Origin: Symsagittifera roscoffensis
Lineage: Eukaryota > Xenacoelomorpha > Acoela > Convolutidae
DNA: 64,000 nt
Assembly (NCBI RefSeq): GCF_963678635.1
Contig: NC_087062.1
Location: 28,420,833-28,484,832, forward strand
Reading direction: 5' to 3'
The notes under the pieces were generated by a model that worked only from the letters and a program-made list of their open reading frames with translations, did no database searches and was not told where the DNA came from. Every line of letters begins with the position of its first letter. Within the stretch, counting starts at the first letter, position 1. The translations under genes and the position numbers were made by a program. Below are positions 12,885-22,894 of this stretch, one piece after another.

Positions 12885-13359
12885 GAATTACCTTACCAGC
12901 TCAAGAATTACCTTACCGACTGAAGTATTACCCAACTCAAGAATTCTCTAGAAATGTTCCCTTGCAAACACTTGCTGTAGGTGTCGATTATCGCGAGTTC
13001 AATCAAGATTTCTCTTTCTGTCTCTCGCTTGAGTGTAGTTGGATTTTCAACTTTGTTTTTCAAACTTGATCTGAAAACAGAAACCACATTAAGACCTAAC
13101 ATGTCATGCTCCTAACCTAGAAACCCCCCCTTTTTACCAGTATGGTTAAAATCTTATCATTTTCATTCTATTTAAAACGATTCAATTGGAATTTCCTTAA
13201 AAGCATGCAGATTCATTTTATGTTTTAGCACCGTTAATTCTTTTTAAAATTTAATTGTCATGCCAATCACGTCTTAAGATCCCTTTACCTGTGCCGCACC
13301 CCAGTACCTAACTCAAGACTCCTCCCTCACACCAAACTCGAGACCCCCGTGTCCCCAAC
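12885..13359 (-). other. Gap between pol and ORF3 of element A, with short tandem repeats
   Basis: No gene is seen. Next to ORF3, at about 12876-12950, the motif ctcaagaattaccttacc(a/g) recurs two to three times with a period near 21 bp. This small expansion lies where an ORF3 start codon would be expected. How ORF3 is translated (spliced RNA, reinitiation or internal entry) is not shown by the sequence. Confidence 0.55.
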
Positions 13360-13815
13360 TCAGGCGATGCTCAAGTAGTATTTTTTGTGCAGATACAACA
13401 TTATCTCAGTTTCCGCAAAGACTACATGTAGGATAGCGTACAATTCCCTCGAGCTCAGTTTGCCCCTGTTTGGGTCATACACCGGCATTGAGACCTCCGT
13501 TATTCCTCTTTCAATCATGAAGTCTCGTAGTCTTGTTAGTGCCAACATCACGTGTTCGGGATCAATTGTGTTCCTGTCATTGACCCACGTCACTAGGAAG
13601 CACAGATATTTGCCCGGGACTTGTGCTACTGAGGGTGGAAGCGCTGCCATCCCTCCCAGTCCTGGTCTCTGTCTGAACAGAAACTCCACGTTCTGGTACT
13701 CTCTTCTGAAGTCAGCTTCCAATCTTGATTTGAAACTCATGTCCGCCGTGATGCAGATCGCGCTAGTCCTGTTTGACAGGATGAAGTCACTATCCGTTAT
13801 CATGATGTTCTCCGA
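13360..13815 (-). other. Macro-like (ADP-ribose-binding) domain at the C-terminus of Pol, element A
   Basis: About 150 residues (roughly 2006-2157 of Pol) follow the macro-domain layout. A hydrophobic strand with ICITAD leads into an ADFRREY helix. Then come a QRPG turn, a PGKYLCFLVT strand, an ALTRLRDF helix, the EVSMPVYDPNRGKL strand-loop, a helix and a final IMLYLHKKYY strand. This matches my knowledge of small OARD1/Poa1p-like macro domains. The glycine-rich loops usual for catalysis (GAGIA-like, and GCGL after the MP motif) are replaced, so ligand binding without hydrolysis, or neither, is possible. Element B keeps the domain at 36507-36965. Confidence 0.65.
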
Positions 13816-16800
13816 GTACTCATTGGGTATTTCAAATTTCGTTTTGAAATTCCGACCTATGGTAGGCTCCGGCTCTTCTTCTTCCAGTTCCAATTCGCTT
13901 GTTTCTCTCACTTCCTTGAGCTTCTTTATCATCAAATTTTCGGTGTGGGTAAGTCCTACCCCCACTCCCCGGACAAAAATATTTATCGACGTCCCCGTCG
14001 ATGTTGTCGGGTCTGAATTGTCCTGAGGAATGTCCAGTGGCCTGTCTGTTGCCGTCCATCCGAAAAGAGGGTCCTCTGTCTTCATGTAATTTGCCGCTGA
14101 TACATCGACTTGTTGAATGCTTTGTCCTTCGTGGCTCTCGTCTTTGACATCGCGCATCCACTCTAGTATCCTCAAGTTCGTGTTCTCCCTCCTCTCTATC
14201 TCACTCTGCTCGAGATCCGTCTCTAATTCCGGCGTCGAGTGGTCTTCCTGCGGATAGTGTCCAACATCGTCAATGACCTGCCATTCCTCTCCGGCTTCCA
14301 GTTCGCCTGCGCTCAGTAGTTCCTCGCCCAATTTGTCTGGCTGTATCTTATCGATCAAGAAGTCATCCCCGTACCTTTTGTACCTCATGCCGGTGCGTTT
14401 ACGATTGCCAGTCCTGGTTTTCGGTGGTGTCGGTCGATCCGGCTCCATCCACTTCGGCACCTCATCTTGCTCCGGGTCGTTCCAGTCTTCTTCTACAAAT
14501 GATCCTGCATCAGACTCCCCTCCTATCTTTTCGTTGTCGTCCAAACTCAAGTTCTCATTACCATCATTTTTCTCTCTGGTGCCTTTTTCATTCACTTCAC
14601 ACGCTGGCTCTACCACCAGGTACTCAAGACCCTCCATGTCCTTCGGTATGCACCAATCTTCTGGGGACGGGACGTGAGGCTTCAGATTTTCATAATGTGC
14701 CGCTCGCCCAGTACTCAAGCGATAGAACCGTCCTTGTTGATGAACCTCCGTTATCATGAATGGTCCCCTCCACTTCTTGAGTAGTTTCTTTGTTCCCTTG
14801 GGCGGTATGACATTTTGGAAGACCCACACGTATTGGCCCACTTCATATGGCTTTGCTCGTAATATTTTTTCGTCATATTTCCTGCGTTGCCTCATTTGCG
14901 CTTGCGCCGTGTTCCTCCTGCATAGCTCGTTCAACTCCTGTTGTCTTTTGATCGCTTCCTTCACGTATGCCTGAGGCGACGTCCTTTTCCCTTCGTATTC
15001 CGGGTAAAAGAATGTCAGAGGCATTGCTCTCTCCCTGCCCGTCAACATCATGAAAGGACTGATGCCCGTCGTTGAGTGCTGTGTACTGTTGTAGGCTCCT
15101 ACTACCTGTGGCAGATATTTGTCCCAGTCCGTCATGTATCTTGAGCAGTACACCCTTAACATGTTGACCAGTGTCCTGTTCTGTCTCTCTACCAACCCAT
15201 TGGTCTGTGGATGATAGGTCGTCGAGTGTGCTTGAGCAATGTGCGATCTCTTCGTCAATTCTTTTGTCAAGTCCCCCACGAAAGCTTTGCCGTTGTCCGA
15301 CTGGAAAGTCATTGGACAACCATACCGCGTTATCCAATGCGTTATCAGATGATCACATGTCTCTTCGGCCGAGGCTGTCTGGCACGGAACCGCTTCCGCC
15401 AACTTTGTGAAGTGATCTATTATAACCAGTATCTGGTTATATCCCGACTCTGTCATGCAGATTTTTTGATGGTCTATCTGCACCACTTCATTGAACTCCG
15501 AGCTCTCAACGGACTTGAAGGGAAACTTCATCTTCCTTGAGTCTTTTACCTGGAGACATGCCAGGCAGGCATTCACCCATCTCTCGCAAGCTTTTCTCAT
15601 TCCTGGCCAATCAAATCTGTGAAGTATCCTTTGTTGTACTTTGTCTATCCCCTGGTGGCCCATCTGGTCGTGTGATCTGAAAAGCACCTCTGTCTGGTAC
15701 AATTGTGGTAGTATGATGAGGTTGTGTTTGTGTAATATCTTTTCCTCATCTCTCCTCTTGCACGCTACCACTCCATCAGCTGTGTGATAAAGTAAGTCTT
15801 TCTTTTCTTTGTAGAACTGGCTCAAGATCTTGTAGCTGTCTTCCTCAAGTTCCCCCTTCTCCTTGACCCCCGACTGGATCCATTTGGAGAGGTTACTTGT
15901 CATTTTGTCATTCTTCTGGGCTCTTATTAGGTCTGACAGCCTATATCTCGCCTTGATATGCTCCTTTAGCACCATGATCTGTCCATTCATCTCACCAGGG
16001 TTGTGGATGTCATCACTCAGTTTCACGCATATCATCCTTTTCACGATTTTCATATCATCTTCTGGCACCAGATTCGTTCTGATGTTTGAGTTGCATGATA
16101 GTTCTCTGAATTGTTTCCTTGCGACCGCAATTTTCTCAAGTTCCTCACCACCTCGCATCTCCTGTATGTCCATGTTGTATGTTCCTGAAGATGGATCCGT
16201 CTGTAACTCCCTGTCGTGGTGCCTTGTCTTCTCTTCCGCCAATATCATGCACAGACTGTCTTGGTTTTCGCTGCTCTCATCCGAGTCTTCATCCCATCCT
16301 TCACGCTCCCCGGACAATTTTCCTTCTCCGGTTCCTTCTTCCGTGAACCTAGAACACTCCCCGGACTCTTGACCTAGTCCCAGGTGTTCAGTATCTTCTT
16401 TGAACGTCACTTTCTTTTTCCTAACCTTGGTCTGCTCCAGAATGTCTTCGGGGATTTTGTCAACTAGTGACCGCACGACATCTTTGCTGTCAGTGACGCT
16501 TGCTCTTGATGAGTCAGTATCGTTCACTGTCTCTTTTCTCCGAAGTATAGTGAATTCCGGTTTCCCTTGACCCTTCTCTTGGATCACGGGCTTATCATCT
16601 GATAGTTTCTCGAGCAACCTCATTAAGTCACCATCTATCTGTGCAGTTCCTGCTTCCACCTGGTTAAGATCATAGCCTTTTGCCTTGAGCGTCTCCTTCA
16701 CGATCTTCGACTTGAGTATAATCTCAATCGGAATCCCCTTGCTCTTTTTCAAGATGGTCTTCTCTGGAGGCTCTTTAGGCAATTCAGGATGATCTTCTAT

Positions 16801-19800
16801 CGGTTTGCCTGACTTGTCCAGCCATCTCGTGAGTGGAAGACTGTCGTACGTTCCCTTGTCCATGAATGAGAAGCCATCTTTGATTTCAGGTCTGTCTGCT
16901 TCTCTTTGCTCTTGTCTCTCATAGAACTCCGTTTTCTTACTCAAGCTGTCGGCATTCTGATGTTTATCTCGCGTTCTATGCTCAATTATCATATTGTATC
17001 CGTCCAGGCGAACTATCCACCTCCCAATGTAACTTTGGTCCATTGAGTACGTTTTCAGCCAGCTCAGTGCTCTGTTGTCGACTCGCAACTTGAATGGCTC
17101 ACTGCCCAGGTATGCCCTGTATTTCTCGACAAAGGTAACCACCGCGAACATCTCTGCTTTCGGTGCTCCGTACTTCATTTCCGTGTCACTCAGGACTTTG
17201 CTCCCGTACGCTATTGGTCTCAAGACTGTCTTCCCATTCCATTCTTGCTCTTGGTGGAGAATCCCAGAAATCGCGACTTTCGACGCATCCGTGTCCAGCA
17301 CGTACATCCCTTTCTCAGTCGGCATGCCCAGTACTGGTGCCTCACATAGCTCTTTCTTTATTCTGTGGAATGACTCTTCTGCTGCGTTGTTCCACGTGAA
17401 CTTCTTGCCCTTGTGTCTCATTGATTGTTGCATCGGGTATACCTTGTCTGCATAGCCTTTGATGAACTCTCTATAATAGTTAGCGAAACCCAGGAAGCTC
17501 ATCAACTGGTGCTCTGTCTTCGGTGATTTCCAGGTCAGGACTGCTTCCACGGCGTCCGTATCAGGTCTGATGCCGTGCTTGTCTACCATCCTGCCCAAGT
17601 ATTTTATTGAGTCCTTGAGTATCTCGCACTTTGATGGTTTACACTTTAGCCCCGACCTCTTCATGCATGCAAACACTTCGTCAAGTCTCTCAATGTGGTC
17701 TTCCAGTGTTGGCGTCGCTATTACCACATCATCCACGTAGCACATTACCAGGTTGCCATACTTCTTCGTTACGCCTATCAGCGCGTGTGCCATCAATCGC
17801 TGAAACGTGGCTGTGGCATTGCAAAGTCCAAACGGCATCCGTTTCCATTGAAACAGACCCAACTCGCAGGCAAACCCTGTCTTGTCCCTGTCCTGCTTCC
17901 TTAGTGGTACTTGCCAAAAGGCCGAGCCTAAATCAAGAGTCGTAAAAAATTTTGCATCACCTAACTTCGAGAGGCTCTCATCAATCCTAGGTACGGGATA
18001 GGCATCCTTCACCGTGACGGAGTTCAGGTATCGAAAGTCACAACAAAACCTCAACTGGTCGCCTTTCTTTTTGGCCATCACTACTCCACACGCCCACGGT
18101 GACTTGGATGGTTCTATCATGTCATACTCTAGTAACGTCTCGATCTCTTTTCTACACGCGTCCGATTTGTGTGGGGTCATGCGCCTCGCCCCCTCCCTGT
18201 GTGGTACCGCGTTTTCCTCAAGTTCTATTTCATGTTCAACGAAATTACAACACCCGATATCCGCCTTATGCCTCGAAAAAACTTCCTCGTTCCGCTCTAG
18301 TACGTCCTTGATGGCTTCGAGCTGTTCATCTTTCAGTTTGCCCCTCAAATGTTCAATCTCCGGCAGGACCGGTTTTTCATTTTGCATTTCATCTAGTGTG
18401 GGTCGCTCTGGAAAGTTCGAACAGCTCGACAGCCCATCATCCGTTTCTGACTTAAGTGATTTAATAAGACCTGAAGAATCTTTTATTTTCTGCAATCGTC
18501 TCAAGATACAAATTTTGTCCCTGTGATTGGGACAATCAACAACTTCATTTTGTTTTGAGTTCTCAATCGTTTCATATCGAGTTTTAACCGGTAAAGCATA
18601 TCCCAGTTTCCTCCCTCTCTGTATCGTGATCGGTATATCAAGGGCATTCAACAAGACACTGACGCAGAGGCCGCTTTTCGTTATCGAGAATGATCTTCCT
18701 AAAACAGCAGCACTTTGACTATTAGGATTTGGAACTATACACACTTGCTTGTTGTCTCTTAGTTCATTGTAATTTTTCATTCTCAAGCTTACGATTGCCG
18801 CTTCATTAGCTTTTAGCCTCACCCTCCTACTCAAGAATACCGGTGCTTTGTTTTCATTTGCCATTATTAAATTTACCGGTTTGATTGCGTACCTCCTATC
18901 TGGGTTCCGTATCCTGAACATTGCGTTATTTAGGTCAATCGTTACGTCAAAATTCCTGATGAAGTCTCTGCCCAAAATGAATTGGTCAGATTCATCTAGG
19001 TTTTCTACCACGATAAAGCTCATCCACAGGTTACGTTCCCCCAAATTGAGGGCTATTATCGGCGTCCTGCCCAGCACCCGAAGGGCCCCTTTGTTTGCAG
19101 CTGACAGCCGTATTCTCGAGTCTATCAAGTCACCTTTGTCAAAGCCCATCCTTTCCCAAGTTTCGATTGGTATGACGCTCAAGACTGCTCCCGTATCAAG
19201 TAACCCACATAGTTGAGTCTTTTTGCCACTTATGTCTAGCACGTGCCCTGTCACATCTGCCTCTGTCCCGATGTGCATCGCATCTTCTTCAAGCATAGCG
19301 CAGTGTCCAATTGATCTCACTTTCAACTCTTCTTTTCCTACGTAGATTTGCCCAATTAGGTCTTCGTCACATGTTATCATTGTCTTGGTATAGATGTTTA
19401 TTCCATCTATATTTAGCATCACCTCGTGTGGACCATAAGCTTCAGTATACCTGTTGTCAACACGGACCGACTTGCTGCCCCGTCTCGTGAGTAGTGCTCT
19501 CAGCGCTCTAGAAGTCGTTTGTGGGCTTATACAACTCAAGTAATCTGCGTACACGTCAATGTGCATTATTGTCTGGTCGCTCGGTTCGCTCAAGTTTTTG
19601 GTTACCTCGTGGCCGCCCACTGTGATTATCGACATTATTCTAGCCCCAATTTTCGATATGCCGAATGGTTTTGCCGTCACCATTTTTACAGTGTTACAAT
19701 TCCCGGTCTTTGTTGAGCCTGGTACAGCCTCTGGTGTTGGGTTTGATCCGGTTAATGCCTCATTGAAAATCTGTTTTTCGATCTCCAGCTTCAGTCGTTG

Positions 19801-19833
19801 CTCTATTTCTTTCGCAGCCAGATCCTGTTTCAC
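13360..19833 (-). CDS. pol: Pol polyprotein of element A: protease, RT, RNase H, integrase, macro-like C-terminus
   Basis: The frame has 2157 codons from 19833. The GTG there is only a frame marker; the frame continues upstream to overlap the gag end by about 45 nt. Order of domains: aspartic protease with LLDTGA at residues 211-216 and ILGRD near 287; reverse transcriptase about 540-780 with TLDLGSAF (632) and YVDD (699-702); RNase H about 840-965 with DTDAS (847); integrase with H-H-C-C about 1380-1430, then VQIDH, FQSDNGKAF and LVERQNR carrying the D, D and E, and a WRGPF module. After a linker rich in acidic residues, a conserved FVRGVGVGLTHTENL stretch lies near residue 1955. The last 150 residues resemble an OARD1/Poa1p-type macro domain. 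All residues needed for RT and integrase appear present. Pol lies one frame back (-1) from gag. In element B gag and pol are one frame, so this could be a programmed shift or an indel. Confidence 0.93.
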   Translation of the reverse strand: MKQDLAAKEIEQRLKLEIEKQIFNEALTGSNPTPEAVPGSTKTGNCNTVKMVTAKPFGISKIGARIMSIITVGGHEVTKNLSEPSDQTIMHIDVYADYLSCISPQTTSRALRALLTRRGSKSVRVDNRYTEAYGPHEVMLNIDGINIYTKTMITCDEDLIGQIYVGKEELKVRSIGHCAMLEEDAMHIGTEADVTGHVLDISGKKTQLCGLLDTGAVLSVIPIETWERMGFDKGDLIDSRIRLSAANKGALRVLGRTPIIALNLGERNLWMSFIVVENLDESDQFILGRDFIRNFDVTIDLNNAMFRIRNPDRRYAIKPVNLIMANENKAPVFLSRRVRLKANEAAIVSLRMKNYNELRDNKQVCIVPNPNSQSAAVLGRSFSITKSGLCVSVLLNALDIPITIQRGRKLGYALPVKTRYETIENSKQNEVVDCPNHRDKICILRRLQKIKDSSGLIKSLKSETDDGLSSCSNFPERPTLDEMQNEKPVLPEIEHLRGKLKDEQLEAIKDVLERNEEVFSRHKADIGCCNFVEHEIELEENAVPHREGARRMTPHKSDACRKEIETLLEYDMIEPSKSPWACGVVMAKKKGDQLRFCCDFRYLNSVTVKDAYPVPRIDESLSKLGDAKFFTTLDLGSAFWQVPLRKQDRDKTGFACELGLFQWKRMPFGLCNATATFQRLMAHALIGVTKKYGNLVMCYVDDVVIATPTLEDHIERLDEVFACMKRSGLKCKPSKCEILKDSIKYLGRMVDKHGIRPDTDAVEAVLTWKSPKTEHQLMSFLGFANYYREFIKGYADKVYPMQQSMRHKGKKFTWNNAAEESFHRIKKELCEAPVLGMPTEKGMYVLDTDASKVAISGILHQEQEWNGKTVLRPIAYGSKVLSDTEMKYGAPKAEMFAVVTFVEKYRAYLGSEPFKLRVDNRALSWLKTYSMDQSYIGRWIVRLDGYNMIIEHRTRDKHQNADSLSKKTEFYERQEQREADRPEIKDGFSFMDKGTYDSLPLTRWLDKSGKPIEDHPELPKEPPEKTILKKSKGIPIEIILKSKIVKETLKAKGYDLNQVEAGTAQIDGDLMRLLEKLSDDKPVIQEKGQGKPEFTILRRKETVNDTDSSRASVTDSKDVVRSLVDKIPEDILEQTKVRKKKVTFKEDTEHLGLGQESGECSRFTEEGTGEGKLSGEREGWDEDSDESSENQDSLCMILAEEKTRHHDRELQTDPSSGTYNMDIQEMRGGEELEKIAVARKQFRELSCNSNIRTNLVPEDDMKIVKRMICVKLSDDIHNPGEMNGQIMVLKEHIKARYRLSDLIRAQKNDKMTSNLSKWIQSGVKEKGELEEDSYKILSQFYKEKKDLLYHTADGVVACKRRDEEKILHKHNLIILPQLYQTEVLFRSHDQMGHQGIDKVQQRILHRFDWPGMRKACERWVNACLACLQVKDSRKMKFPFKSVESSEFNEVVQIDHQKICMTESGYNQILVIIDHFTKLAEAVPCQTASAEETCDHLITHWITRYGCPMTFQSDNGKAFVGDLTKELTKRSHIAQAHSTTYHPQTNGLVERQNRTLVNMLRVYCSRYMTDWDKYLPQVVGAYNSTQHSTTGISPFMMLTGRERAMPLTFFYPEYEGKRTSPQAYVKEAIKRQQELNELCRRNTAQAQMRQRRKYDEKILRAKPYEVGQYVWVFQNVIPPKGTKKLLKKWRGPFMITEVHQQGRFYRLSTGRAAHYENLKPHVPSPEDWCIPKDMEGLEYLVVEPACEVNEKGTREKNDGNENLSLDDNEKIGGESDAGSFVEEDWNDPEQDEVPKWMEPDRPTPPKTRTGNRKRTGMRYKRYGDDFLIDKIQPDKLGEELLSAGELEAGEEWQVIDDVGHYPQEDHSTPELETDLEQSEIERRENTNLRILEWMRDVKDESHEGQSIQQVDVSAANYMKTEDPLFGWTATDRPLDIPQDNSDPTTSTGTSINIFVRGVGVGLTHTENLMIKKLKEVRETSELELEEEEPEPTIGRNFKTKFEIPNEYSENIMITDSDFILSNRTSAICITADMSFKSRLEADFRREYQNVEFLFRQRPGLGGMAALPPSVAQVPGKYLCFLVTWVNDRNTIDPEHVMLALTRLRDFMIERGITEVSMPVYDPNRGKLSSRELYAILHVVFAETEIMLYLHKKYYLSIA

Positions 19834-19931
19834 TTTGGCAATTGCTTCCGTCGCCGCTTTCTCATAATTTATCTCTAGAGAATTCCCTGCCGCGGATTCT
19901 ATCGCACCATTAACATGTGTTACAACATGTG

Positions 19932-22163
19932 TTACGTTGGCAATTCCGTGCTTGGTGTTCCTAAAATCCTCGATTCAAACTCGTTTTGCCTGTTCCGCTG
20001 ATTCTGCACCGCCGCTAATGCCAACTTATGTTTGGGGTGACTCTGGTCCTTGACCGCTTCCCAGAACAAGGGACAATCCATTCTGAAGTGCCCCTCCTGG
20101 TTACAGAAGAAGCATCTAGCGCCTATCTTGATGATTAAGCCATTATAGTACTCGTGTTCCTCCATCTGGCTCATGTCCTCCTCATCCGGTGCGTATCCTA
20201 GGCTCTTCATGCCTTGTTTGTATGTTGTGCAGTCAGCCACGTGGTGGTCCGCTGACCCGCAGTTCGCGCATGATCTGCGCTTGTCCATATCATCTCTAGG
20301 TTTGTACCATGATGACCTCTGGGGTTGGCTTCCCCCCTGTGTGTTCCTGTTTTCCGAATATGAGTATTTCTTGGGCTTCATCAGCATGTATTCCCTTGAT
20401 TTCTGTCTCATTTCTTCTGGGGTTGGTGCGCTGTCTTTCGACAATGTGTAGTATGTAGCTAACATTGTCCTTAAGTCATCACTTTTTACCCCATCAATGA
20501 ACTTCGAGGCAATGCTGAAGTTTCTTCTGTTTGTCGACTCCTCTGGGTCACTCCTTCTTCTCAAGCTCTCGAGATCATCTAGGAACCGATCTATTGACTC
20601 GTCGTCCCTCTGCCTTCTCTTTTCAAATCGCATCATCGCTTGGTGACCCTTCATGATGACTGACCCGAATCGATTCAGTAATATCTCGAAGATCTTGTCC
20701 GCGGTGTCGCGTTCTTCTTCCTTCTTTGCGACCACGCATTTTAATGCCGTGCCTTCTAAGTTGCTGAGGATGGCCGTGCATGCTTGTCTTTCATCATTTA
20801 AGTTATCCTGCTCTAGGTGTAATCTCATCACTTCCACCCAAGTGTCGATGCATCCATCGGAGTCGTCTTTGAATTCCTTTGGCTTCTTGAAAGTTTTTCT
20901 TGATTTTCCGTCCCTCCTATTGCTCGAGTCAGTGTTCCTCGTGGCGAAGGCCTCTAGAGTCCTGTTCATCATCTCCCAAGTGCTTGCCCTTGTCATAGCA
21001 TCCGGACCTGCGTTGCTGTTAGCTGTTGAGTCCCCCGGGCCAGTCGTCGTACTTGACGTTCCGTTCTTCATGATTGTTTTAGCAGCTGTTGGTGCTATGC
21101 TCACCGTATCCCAGGTTAAGGGCAACGGTGTCGATTGCCGTTTGCTCCTTTGTGGTTCCACAAAGTCAACTCTGGTGCCTTGCGTGCGATCCGCTGCCGG
21201 TCTTTCTTGTGAGGTAGAATTTCTCAAGATTGCATCCAATTTCGTCTGTATTGCACATGAACTTTCGGCCTGATTCTTGCTCATTGTGTCCATTCTCTTT
21301 TCCAGGCTACCTAATTGGCTGTTGACATCATCATATCGGTTTTTCAACTGTTGCATATCTTTTTTGATGTTCTTATCTCGTTCTTCATTGGTGGTTTCTA
21401 CCTTATCTGACATCTCCTTGAGTCTCTCATCTGTTGCCTTAGCCAGGTTAAAATAACTTTCCAGATACTCGTGTTTGTTGTATCTTAATTCTTTTCTTAT
21501 CACTTCTCTGTCCTCTTCGCTGTGCTTCAGTTTTTTGTCGATCTGATTCAGTTTCGCCATCAAGTCACCTAGCTCAATAGTAGCCTCTTCATGGTCAGCC
21601 GTCGGTCTGTCTTCGGCCGTAGCTTCTGCTTTATTTTGTTCCTCTCTTGGATTGGCTTCTGTCGTCTTCGTGCTCACTGTCCCAAATGTCCGTGCTCTTT
21701 CAGCTTTTGGTTCTTCAGTCATGTTTTCTTTCGTTTTTATTCCGACCATCATCGCCAACCTTTCTGTAAAAGATGTCTTTTTTACTTGAGAGTCTTCTTT
21801 CACCGTTTCTTCGGTGTTGCCTATTGCATCTTCCACATTGTCTATTGGTGAGAACTCTATGGGTTTCGGGTTTGGTTCTTCTGCATTGGGCATTGGAGTT
21901 GACTCCGTCGTCTTTTTCTCCAGTTCATCTACGCTCTGGTCTGGTGTCTCTAGGTCGATTTCGATTGTAGGCTCCACCTGTTTTTCCCTCGCATCTTCTC
22001 GCGTCTTGCTCTCGGTGCCACTCCTCGTGCTGACCATGCTAACTGAAAAGTTATTTTTTGTTTTGCTTGGGCCCCTTGATGTCGTTCCACGCAGCGACGA
22101 GTTATATTTCGTGTTTGATCCACTTGACCTTTTTTCAAGCACCTGTACCCTACTCCGTCTCAT
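19932..22163 (-). CDS. gag: Gag protein of element A
   Basis: The ORF has 743 codons starting at ATG 22163. A low-complexity charged N-terminus is followed by a long predicted coiled coil (about residues 195-300) and a retrotransposon-Gag core (about 425-600). Two CCHC zinc knuckles close the protein: CANCGSADHHVADC at 632-645 and CFFCNQEGHFRMDC at 684-697, both with C-x2-C-x4-H-x4-C spacing. Gag assembles the particle and the knuckles bind RNA. The stop codon at 19932 lies beside a 12-bp tandem duplication (aacatgtgttac twice, 19912-19935). Pol continues in the -1 frame. I see no canonical slippery heptamer in the overlap. Confidence 0.93.
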   Translation of the reverse strand: MRRSRVQVLEKRSSGSNTKYNSSLRGTTSRGPSKTKNNFSVSMVSTRSGTESKTREDAREKQVEPTIEIDLETPDQSVDELEKKTTESTPMPNAEEPNPKPIEFSPIDNVEDAIGNTEETVKEDSQVKKTSFTERLAMMVGIKTKENMTEEPKAERARTFGTVSTKTTEANPREEQNKAEATAEDRPTADHEEATIELGDLMAKLNQIDKKLKHSEEDREVIRKELRYNKHEYLESYFNLAKATDERLKEMSDKVETTNEERDKNIKKDMQQLKNRYDDVNSQLGSLEKRMDTMSKNQAESSCAIQTKLDAILRNSTSQERPAADRTQGTRVDFVEPQRSKRQSTPLPLTWDTVSIAPTAAKTIMKNGTSSTTTGPGDSTANSNAGPDAMTRASTWEMMNRTLEAFATRNTDSSNRRDGKSRKTFKKPKEFKDDSDGCIDTWVEVMRLHLEQDNLNDERQACTAILSNLEGTALKCVVAKKEEERDTADKIFEILLNRFGSVIMKGHQAMMRFEKRRQRDDESIDRFLDDLESLRRRSDPEESTNRRNFSIASKFIDGVKSDDLRTMLATYYTLSKDSAPTPEEMRQKSREYMLMKPKKYSYSENRNTQGGSQPQRSSWYKPRDDMDKRRSCANCGSADHHVADCTTYKQGMKSLGYAPDEEDMSQMEEHEYYNGLIIKIGARCFFCNQEGHFRMDCPLFWEAVKDQSHPKHKLALAAVQNQRNRQNEFESRILGTPSTELPT

Positions 22164-22454
22164 TATTTCTATTTACAATTGCTCTTATTTACAATATTAT
22201 TATATACACAATTCTATTCTGAGAATAAAAAAATTTCGTGGAAACAAATACTTAAAAGAAAATATACAACGTGATAAAAACCTTGTTCCAGTTCTCTAAA
22301 ATCTTCGAGTAACTTTCTTTATTTGTGGTCCCAACCGTACCGGGTTCCAATTAGTCTTGTTCTGTCTTAATTCTGTCTTAAAACAACTTGTTGTAATTTT
22401 ACTTCAATTTTTATACTGTCCTAAGACTTCCAGTTACCGTCCCTACTCTTCTTT

Positions 22455-22894
22455 GTCCCAAGACCAGTGTCCCAAGACTACTGTCCCAAGGCTAGTGTCC
22501 CAAGACTACTGTCCCAAGGCTAGTGTCCCAAGGCTAGTGTCATAAGACTACTGTCCCAAGGCTAGTGTCCCAAGACTACTGTCCCAAGGCTAGTGTCCCA
22601 AGGCTAGTGTCCCAAGACTACTGTCCCAAGGCTAGTGTCCCAAGACTACTGTCCCAAGACTACTATCCCAAGGCTAGTGTCCCAAGACTACTGTCCCAAG
22701 ACCACTGTCCCAAGACCCTTGTCCCAAGACCCTTGTCCCAAGACCCTGTCCCAAGACCCTTGTCCCAAGACCACTGTCCCAAGACCCTTGTCCCAAGACC
22801 CTGTCCCAAGACCCTTGTCCCAAGACCACTGTCCCAAGACCCTGTCCCAAGACCCTTGTCCCAAGACAACTGTCCCAAGACCACTGTCCCAAGA
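22455..22894. repeat. 14-bp minisatellite in the leader of element A
   Basis: About 30 head-to-tail copies of GTCCCAAG followed by variable ACTACT, GCTAGT, ACCACT or ACCCTT, mostly with a 14-bp period and some 13-bp units. Subtypes are arranged in blocks: GCTAGT/ACTACT on the left, ACCCTT/ACCACT on the right. Degenerate units continue to about 22960. It is absent from element B. Confidence 0.92.
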
